Source: an uncultured bacterium (GTDB lineage Bacteria > Pseudomonadota > Gammaproteobacteria > Burkholderiales > Burkholderiaceae_F). Taken from it: a DNA stretch of 11,106 nt. This document shows, piece by piece, positions 7,132-11,106 of this stretch (position 1 is the first letter of the stretch; each line of letters opens with the position of its first letter). The position numbers and the translations under genes were made by a program. The notes below the pieces were generated by a model, which saw only the letters and a program-made list of their open reading frames with translations, was not told the DNA's origin and did not search any database. The DNA lies in NCBI GenBank assembly GCA_905215795.1, contig CAJMRV010000036.1, positions 1 through 11,106 of the forward strand, in the 5' to 3' direction.

Positions 7132-7149
7132 CCCCTAAAGTCTTAGGGG
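7132..7149. promoter_or_regulatory. Palindrome between divergent promoters, candidate operator
   Basis: CCCCTAA (7132-7138), AGTC, and TTAGGGG (7143-7149) form a perfect 7-bp-arm inverted repeat. It sits 3 bases upstream of the candidate hypB -35 element and about 45 bases upstream of the plus-strand -10 at 7195-7200. No T-run follows on either strand, so it is not a terminator. It does not resemble the NikR consensus GTATGA-N16-TCATAC. Which protein binds it, if any, is unknown. Confidence 0.4.
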
Positions 7150-7194
7150 CGTGGAAAACCATGCGGCGAAGTGCTTATCCCGTTGGTTTCGGGG

Positions 7195-7200
7195 TATATT
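7195..7200 (+). promoter_or_regulatory. Candidate -10 element for the small HTH-like gene
   Basis: TATATT matches the -10 consensus at 5 of 6 positions and is the only AT-rich hexamer of this kind upstream of the plus-strand gene. No good -35 exists at the right distance (TGCTTA at 7172-7177 is weak). If used, it gives a leader of about 290 bases. Confidence 0.3.
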
Positions 7201-7278
7201 GGAACCTGACCCGACAAAAGGAGGGCGCCGCCCGAAGCTCCAACCCCCGGGACGCCCGGATACAAGCGGCACTAAGGA

Positions 7279-7477
7279 GGGACGGTTCCGTCCCGCCAAC
7301 GGGACACCGCTTTCCGAGACCCTCCGGGGGCTTTGGAGACGCCCCCTCGGGCGCGAGCCCGCGTGTTTCAAAAACTCACAAACTAACAAACCAACGACCT
7401 CTCAACTCTCACTCTTTTGCCGACCGACGTCCCCGTCCGCGGGGACCCCGGTGCGATGCACCGCCCCTCCGGAGAGG
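7279..7477 (+). other. Hairpin-rich leader upstream of the small HTH-like gene
   Basis: Six perfect stem-loops occur in 200 bases. They are GGGACG/CGTCCC (7279-7294), GGGGGC/GCCCCC (7326-7346), CGGGC/GCCCG with a GCGA tetraloop (7348-7361), GTCCCC/GGGGAC (7429-7446), CGGTGC/GCACCG with a triloop (7449-7463), and CCTC/GAGG (7466-7477). An unstructured, A- and C-rich stretch (7366-7415) divides them into two clusters. The last cluster ends 3 bases before the ribosome-binding site. This looks like a structured 5' untranslated region. I cannot match it to a known riboswitch class by eye. Confidence 0.4.
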
Positions 7478-7496
7478 CAGGGAAAGGAATGAAACC

Positions 7497-7781
7497 ATGA
7501 CCCGACAGGACAACAACAAGGACAATCAGGTGGGAACCCAGGGCATCACGCTCCTCAAGCAGGTTCTCGGACGCACCCCGCGGCAGAGCGCCGCCAACTG
7601 GTTCGGCATCTCCGTGGAGGAGCTCGACGGACTGCTGAGGGGTGACTGCGCCATGAGCCCCGAAATCATCCAGCGCGCACGCGATCTCCTCGGCTCGGAC
7701 TCCTCGCCCTGGCTCAAGGGGATCAACGAGGGCGGCGTCGAGAAGCCCTCCGACATCGAGGGCGTGAAGAAGGACGCGTAG
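7497..7781 (+). CDS. Small protein with Cro/CI-like helix-turn-helix pattern, function unknown
   Basis: This 94-residue protein is the only confident plus-strand gene. The ATG at 7497 has GGAAAGGA (7481-7488) at 8 bases spacing. An in-frame upstream extension is open but has no family-like content. Residues 17-66 read as an HTH domain. A first helix is around ITLLKQVLG. The helix-turn-helix proper is AANWFGISVEELDGLLRG (32-49), in the same register as the common XRE pattern of Leu-Ala, Gly, Val/Ile-Ser and a final Arg-Gly. A third element is SPEIIQRARDLLG. The N-terminal 15 residues are polar and the C-terminal 25 are charged and probably disordered. There are no membrane segments. It interrupts the hydrogenase maturation genes, facing away from hypB and toward hypA. 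A regulator of this locus is a reasonable guess but unproven, and I recognise no named family. Confidence 0.75.
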   Translation: MTRQDNNKDNQVGTQGITLLKQVLGRTPRQSAANWFGISVEELDGLLRGDCAMSPEIIQRARDLLGSDSSPWLKGINEGGVEKPSDIEGVKKDA

Positions 7782-7813
7782 GCGGCCTCAACGACACCGC
7801 ATCGGATTCATGC

Positions 7814-7930
7814 ACGAAGGCCGGCACGGGGACGCATCCCATGCCGGCCTTCGTCGTCTTCACGGAGGACTCCCGCCGGGGCCTCCGCAGAGGGCGGGTC
7901 ACCGGACCCGCCCCTGAAGATCCTTTCTTT
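7814..7930. terminator. Two stem-loops between convergent genes
   Basis: The first hairpin is a 13-bp perfect stem, ACGAAGGCCGGCA (7814-7826) with TGCCGGCCTTCGT (7842-7854). The second is GGGCGGGTC (7892-7900) with GACCCGCCC (7905-7913), followed on the plus strand by a T-rich stretch (7920-7930). They lie between the stop of the small plus-strand gene (7781) and the stop of hypA (7936), so they can end both transcripts. The T-tracts are imperfect, hence moderate confidence. Confidence 0.6.
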
Positions 7931-7935
7931 GTTCC

Positions 7936-8340
7936 TTACTTCCCGTCCTTTCCGTTTCCGCCGCCTTCGTCGTTTGCCTCGTCCTTGTCCCCCTCATCGT
8001 CCGCGGGGAGGAAGTCCACGACGCGCATCTCCTTTCCCTGGACGGGTGCGAGATGGTAGCCGCCGCACTTCGGACAGGCGTCGCCGAACCGGTGCAGGGG
8101 GACGTTTTCCGAGCAGTCCATGCACCATGCGACGCCTTCGGGCCGCTCGATCGCGAGCCGTGCGCCTTCGGCGGGGCCGCCCTTGGTGACGGAGAGCCAG
8201 GCGAACTCCAGACTCGGGATGTCCACGCCGGCGAGTTCGCCGATCCTCACGCGGACCTCCTTGATCCTTCCGATGCCGTTCTGACGGGCCGTCTTCTCGA
8301 CGATGTCGATGATGCCCTCGGCGATGCTCATCTCATGCAT
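7936..8340 (-). CDS. hypA: HypA nickel metallochaperone
   Basis: HypA delivers nickel, together with HypB, to the hydrogenase large-subunit precursor. The protein begins MHEMSIAEGI, and His2 with Glu3 form the nickel site, which fixes the start at 8340. AAGGAA lies 5 bases upstream of the ATG. The structural zinc site is complete, with Cys73 and Cys76 (CMDC) and Cys89 and Cys92 (CPKC). At 134 residues it is longer than the usual 113-118. The excess is a C-terminal tail after about residue 108, rich in Asp, Glu, Gly and Lys and lacking His, of unknown role. The gene lies 66 bp after the HupK-like gene and is probably the last of the hybE-hupK-hypA unit. HybF is a paralogue of the same family, but with one copy here hypA is the fitting name. 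Confidence 0.96.
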   Translation of the reverse strand: MHEMSIAEGIIDIVEKTARQNGIGRIKEVRVRIGELAGVDIPSLEFAWLSVTKGGPAEGARLAIERPEGVAWCMDCSENVPLHRFGDACPKCGGYHLAPVQGKEMRVVDFLPADDEGDKDEANDEGGGNGKDGK

Positions 8341-8406
8341 GTGTGTTCCTTCGCGTTCTTGTTCTTGCCGGGTGTTCTTTCTTATGTCCTGATCTTTTTT
8401 ACGGCC

Positions 8407-9717
8407 TCACGGCGTGGTGCGCACGCTGATTCTCAACGGCACGCAGGCGTCCAGGCCGAAGAGCGCCGTCCTCACGACGCGTTCGAGCGCCTCGGTCGTC
8501 GGGGGTTCCGCATGGGCGCAGGCCGCCTTGCGCGAGGTGGTGGCGAGGGCGGCGTTCAGGGCCGCCTCGGCCGCGCCGCCCGGCGTGAACTGCCACTCGG
8601 TGGGGCTCACCGCCGCGTAGAAGGGAGCGGACTTCGCCTCGTTCCCGATGTCTTCGGGCACGGGGGCGCCCGCGGGCGGTTTCGACGTCGTCATGTAGGC
8701 GAGCACGCCCCGGGCGGTCCACACGAGGGCCACGCCGCCCGAGCGTTCGGGTTCCGGATCGAGCGTGAGGACGTGTTCGAGACCGCCCTCGGTCGGGCAG
8801 CCCTCCTTGAGGCAGCGCATGGTGCGCTCGAGTTTGAGGAGCCGCGCGAGGACGAGTTCGGCGGGGCCGAATCGGCCCGCTTCGATCCGGTCGGCAAGGA
8901 GCGGATGGGCGTGTTCGGTGACGAGCGCCCCGGTGAGCCTCGGGCCGCCCTTCCAGACGGGGACCTTCTCGAAGCCCGCTTCATTCCGGAGCCGCCAGTA
9001 GAGTTCGTCGGCGAAGAATTTCGATTCCATGTCCTCGGGACGCGGCAGGAGCGGTGTGGGGCAACGTCCGAAGGAGGCGGGCAGCTGGTCGAGCGCGCGG
9101 AGGAGCCGTGCGGGACCGGTCTCGCCGCCGCGGGTCCACGCCTCGAATCCCGAGACGGTCGACACCGCGTCCGCGAAGCAGCCCGCGGGGAGTCCCGTGA
9201 CGTGTTTCTCGACGAGGTCCGCGAGCACGGGGAGCGCCTTGTCGATGAGGCCGTGGGCGGCGTCGGGGTCGATCCCCGACGGCGCCGTCCCGCCGCCGCG
9301 CTTGACGATCACGCGGGCGAGTTCGGCGAGGAGCGCCCTCAGGCGTCCGAGTTCGAGCATCACCTCCCGGGGCGCCTTCTCATCGATGATCGAGAGTCCC
9401 TCGGTCATCAGGACGCGCACCGTCTCGACCGCCCCCTCGAGGGCGACTGCACGCTCGGAGAGGCACGCCTCGAGCTGGCGGCGTTCGATTTCGGAGAGTC
9501 CCCGGGCGGCCCGGCGGCAGGCGTCGAAGGCCACGAGGTGGGCGATCGGGCAGAGCGCGTAGAGGCTCGTGATGAGAAGCCGCGCCGTGTCCGTGCCCTT
9601 GGAGGCGAGCGTGTTGATCACGCCCGTGGGCCGGGTGTTGGCCAGCGTCGCCGTGAACCTGGGTTCGCCGGGGCGGCACTTGAGTTCGATCGCGATGGCG
9701 CCTGTGGGATCAAGCAT
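8407..9717 (-). CDS. hupK: HupK/HoxV-like protein, degenerate hydrogenase large-subunit paralogue
   Basis: The 436-residue product is probably a HupK-type assembly factor, thought in other bacteria to serve as a scaffold for the metal centre before transfer to the real large subunit. The N-terminal LCPIAHLVAFDAC (55-67) resembles the large-subunit L1 motif RxCGxCxxxH, keeping Cys56 and His60, but Tyr53 stands where the first Cys should be. Near the end, DAC at 423-425 resembles the L2 motif DPCxxCxxH, but the second Cys and the His are replaced by Leu428 and Ser431. There is no C-terminal cleavage extension. The middle is helical and not recognisable. Its ATG overlaps the hybE stop by 8 bases with only a weak ribosome-binding site, so translation is likely coupled. 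The family assignment rests on motif position and context; a HupK-like name is probable, not certain. Confidence 0.68.
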   Translation of the reverse strand: MLDPTGAIAIELKCRPGEPRFTATLANTRPTGVINTLASKGTDTARLLITSLYALCPIAHLVAFDACRRAARGLSEIERRQLEACLSERAVALEGAVETVRVLMTEGLSIIDEKAPREVMLELGRLRALLAELARVIVKRGGGTAPSGIDPDAAHGLIDKALPVLADLVEKHVTGLPAGCFADAVSTVSGFEAWTRGGETGPARLLRALDQLPASFGRCPTPLLPRPEDMESKFFADELYWRLRNEAGFEKVPVWKGGPRLTGALVTEHAHPLLADRIEAGRFGPAELVLARLLKLERTMRCLKEGCPTEGGLEHVLTLDPEPERSGGVALVWTARGVLAYMTTSKPPAGAPVPEDIGNEAKSAPFYAAVSPTEWQFTPGGAAEAALNAALATTSRKAACAHAEPPTTEALERVVRTALFGLDACVPLRISVRTTP

Positions 9718-10375
9718 CGGTGAGTTTCTTGGTGTATCGGGTGAAGAAGTCGCGCCGGTTGACGGGCTTTTCAGGCACGTCGGGCGCGGCCACGCCGGGG
9801 GCGGACTTGGCGCCCGCGGCCTTGATGGGGATGACCTTGCCGTTGCCGGAGGGGGCCTTCAGAGGCGGGAGCGGGGTCCCTTCCTCCTCGGCCTCGAGTT
9901 CGGCGCGGTCCTCCTCGGGGACCGTGAGGATCGCCTTGATGGCGGCCTCGGCGAAGGCCTCGGCCGCGGCCTGGTCCTCGATGCGGTCCACGGGGCTCAT
10001 CAGGCTGAGCATCCGGTACTCGCCGAGGACGGGATCGAGCGCGGATAAGAATTCATATTCGCCCGCGGGGAGCTCCACCTCGACGAGGTCGCCCGCCTTC
10101 TTGGCGGGCCAGGCGTTCCGGTTGCCGCACGCGAGGATGATCATCATCGACCACGGGGTCGCGACGGCGCCGATCCAGTCCTCGCCCCAGCGGCGGAACT
10201 CGGTCGCGTAGACGGAGAGGCGCTTGTTGACGATCGGGAGCGACTTCATGCGCGTCTCGTAGATCTCGCGGAAGCCTTCTGCAAAGTGCTTCCTCGGCGA
10301 GGTGGAGAACACGCGCAGGCGTCCGTCGAGCGGAACGAGCCTCTTCTTTTCAATGGCGGGGGTGGTCGGCATCAT
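9710..10375 (-). CDS. hybE: HybE/HupJ-family [NiFe]-hydrogenase assembly chaperone
   Basis: HybE-family proteins are cytoplasmic chaperones for uptake hydrogenases; HybE of E. coli is needed for hydrogenase-2 assembly. The 221-residue product has the family core at about residues 23-150: SLPIVNKRLSVYATEFRRW, then DWIGAVATPWSMMIIL (66-81), PAGEYEF (103-109), DPVLGEYRMLSLMSPV (114-129) and DQAAAEA. No rubredoxin domain precedes it, unlike fused HupI-HupJ forms. Residues 150-205 are an acidic, then Pro/Ala/Lys-rich linker, and the protein ends with NRRDFFTRYTKKL (206-218), which looks like a Tat motif in an unusual position. Two consecutive ATGs (10375 and 10372) follow a weak GGA; the frame stays open to 10567 without family-like sequence, so I start at 10375. 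It overlaps the next gene by 8 bases. Confidence 0.85.
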   Translation of the reverse strand: MMPTTPAIEKKRLVPLDGRLRVFSTSPRKHFAEGFREIYETRMKSLPIVNKRLSVYATEFRRWGEDWIGAVATPWSMMIILACGNRNAWPAKKAGDLVEVELPAGEYEFLSALDPVLGEYRMLSLMSPVDRIEDQAAAEAFAEAAIKAILTVPEEDRAELEAEEEGTPLPPLKAPSGNGKVIPIKAAGAKSAPGVAAPDVPEKPVNRRDFFTRYTKKLTDA

Positions 10376-10506
10376 CGGGTCCGTATGGGAATTCGTTTCA
10401 GGGAGCCGGCGGCCCGCCCGGGGGATTGCAGGTCCGGGCGGGTCCGGCCGGGGCGCTCCGCGCCGGCCCGTGTGGCCGGAAGGGAGGTCCCGCATCATTA
10501 CGGACC

Positions 10507-10512
10507 AGTATA
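10507..10512 (-). promoter_or_regulatory. Candidate -10 element for the hybE unit
   Basis: On the minus strand TATACT (10512-10507) matches the -10 consensus at 5 of 6 positions, but no -35 hexamer exists 16-18 bases upstream. A TTGAT half-site (10567-10563) starts a possible FNR-type site centred about 60 bases before the predicted start. Its second half does not match, so activation by such a factor is only a suggestion. The leader would be about 125 bases. Confidence 0.3.
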
Positions 10513-10687
10513 GGAAAGCCCCGCTCCCGGCGGGAGTCGCCGAAAGTATTAAGCCCTTGGTTATCAAAAGTGGCCGGGCTAGGTCGAAAGGACCTGTCGG
10601 GAGAATCGCCCGATCGGGGACTGGGGAGTCGTCGGGAAAAGGTGGAGGGGAGGCCTCTGAAAAGGGCCTTCCTCATGACGGGAAAGG

Positions 10688-10726
10688 AAAAAAAGCAAAA
10701 AAATGGGTGGTCGCAATGACCACCCA
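10688..10726 (-). terminator. Strong intrinsic terminator on the minus strand
   Basis: On the minus strand TGGGTGGTC, loop ATTGC, and GACCACCCA (10726-10704) form a perfect 9-bp stem followed directly by seven T (10703-10697), then GC and seven more T. The plus-strand side has no T-run, so the orientation is clear. It ends a transcript coming from the right and isolates the hybE unit, whose first gene starts about 310 bases further on. Confidence 0.85.
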
Positions 10727-11019
10727 ATAAGTTTGACGCGAACAAACCGGACCCTTAGCGTATCCCTGCTTCACTCTCCCGTCGGGCTCCCTTGCGGGCG
10801 TCCGGCGGAAAACCGGCTGCTCAAGCGTCAAAAGACAAAGACAAATGCGGCGTCCGCACACCATGGAACGTCTCCCCTCGAAGTGCATCCCAGGCTTTTG
10901 CGGCGGACGGTGCGTCACTCGCCTTCGAAAACGAATTCTCGCACGTCGAAAGGGAAAACGGCAATTAGGGATTCTCGGTATGCCGAAGGGCCGATTTGAA
11001 ATGGACTTTTCAGTCAGGA

Positions 11020-11106
11020 TTATGTATAGGGGGTTTCGAGAATGCGGAACCCATTTCCCGTTTTTTCGAACGCAATCGGACTGAATCCGGACGCCAGCCG
11101 CTCCGA
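11020..11106 (-). CDS. Possible C-terminal end of a minus-strand gene entering from the right edge
   Basis: The minus-strand frame beginning at the last base is open for 28 codons and ends in TAA at 11022-11020. The peptide begins SERLASGFSPIAFEK and ends LETPYT. The SPIAFEK piece is faintly like the C-terminus of some IS3-type transposases, but that is too short to name. The terminator at 10688-10726 fits a gene coming from this side, although 290 bases of 3' region is long. Such a short open frame could be chance. Confidence 0.3.
   Translation of the reverse strand, partial: SERLASGFSPIAFEKTGNGFRILETPYT

Larger units (their letters stand above)
7005..7496. other. Divergent intergenic region between hypB and the small HTH-like gene
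   Basis: This 492-bp stretch contains no supported gene. From left to right it holds the hypB ribosome-binding site (7011-7017), a hairpin at 7035-7054, a candidate hypB promoter, a palindrome at 7132-7149, a candidate plus-strand -10 element at 7195-7200, and a series of stem-loops at 7279-7477. A plus-strand open frame runs through it from 6405 to 7781, but it begins inside the antisense of hypB and only its last 94 codons look like a gene. Confidence 0.7.
10376..11019. other. Non-coding region upstream of hybE
   Basis: About 640 bp without a supported gene. It contains a GC-rich hairpin-prone leader next to hybE (for example GGCCGG 10446-10451 with CCGGCC 10463-10468), a candidate promoter near 10507, small stem-loops such as AGGTC/GACCT near 10581-10595, and a strong minus-strand terminator. 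Open frames on both strands here are short, cross the terminator or lack ribosome-binding sites. The 290 bases between the terminator and 11020 could be the 3' part of an upstream transcript or a small RNA. Confidence 0.6.

Noticed and set aside
6405..7496. Upstream extension of the small plus-strand gene into the hypB region
   Set aside because: This part is antisense to hypB and then crosses a hairpin-rich leader. A good ribosome-binding site and family-like sequence begin only at 7497.
8053..9723. Plus-strand open frame of 556 codons opposite hypA and the HupK-like gene
   Set aside because: It spans the gap between two real minus-strand genes and has shadow-type composition; codon-position GC bias explains it.
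10673..10918. 81-codon minus-strand ORF near the right end
   Set aside because: It reads straight through the strong intrinsic terminator and has no ribosome-binding site or recognisable content.

Overview
The window carries a [NiFe]-hydrogenase maturation locus from a GC-rich Gram-negative bacterium. The HU protein and the HybE/HupK pairing point to a proteobacterium, most likely Burkholderiales and perhaps a gut Sutterellaceae-like lineage. That placement is inferred from remembered family sequences, not from a search. All confident genes except one small one lie on the minus strand. No hydrogenase structural subunit, maturation endopeptidase or nickel transporter is in the window, so the enzyme these genes serve is encoded elsewhere.

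Layout, left to right. Positions 1-397 hold a gene for the nucleoid protein HU. Positions 398-824 are non-coding, with a candidate HU promoter, a 12-bp stem-loop and a perfect FNR-type palindrome. Positions 825-7004 are a minus-strand unit read hypB, hypF, hypC, hypD, hypE. A 30-codon ORF with a strong ribosome-binding site sits between hypF and hypC. Positions 7005-7496 are a divergent intergenic region with a 7-bp-arm palindrome and a hairpin-rich leader. Positions 7497-7781 hold the only confident plus-strand gene, a 94-residue protein with a Cro/CI-like helix-turn-helix pattern. Convergent stem-loops follow. Positions 7936-10375 are a second minus-strand unit read hybE, hupK-like, hypA. 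Positions 10376-11019 are non-coding, with one strong minus-strand terminator, and the last 87 bases may be the end of another minus-strand gene.

How the genes fit together: HypF and HypE make the cyanide ligands from carbamoyl phosphate. HypC and HypD carry iron and assemble the Fe(CN)2CO unit. HypA and HypB, the latter with a long His-rich nickel-binding arm, insert nickel. HybE is a chaperone of the HybE/HupJ family, and the HupK-like protein resembles a large subunit that has lost most active-site ligands, so it probably acts as an assembly scaffold. The set implies a complete Fe and Ni insertion route for a membrane-bound uptake-type hydrogenase.

Most of the window is a recognisable known pathway. 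The parts least explained are the embedded small HTH-like gene with its structured leader and shared palindrome, the micro-ORF before hypC, the degenerate large-subunit paralogue, the Tat-like motif at the C-terminus of HybE, and the oddly placed FNR-type box.
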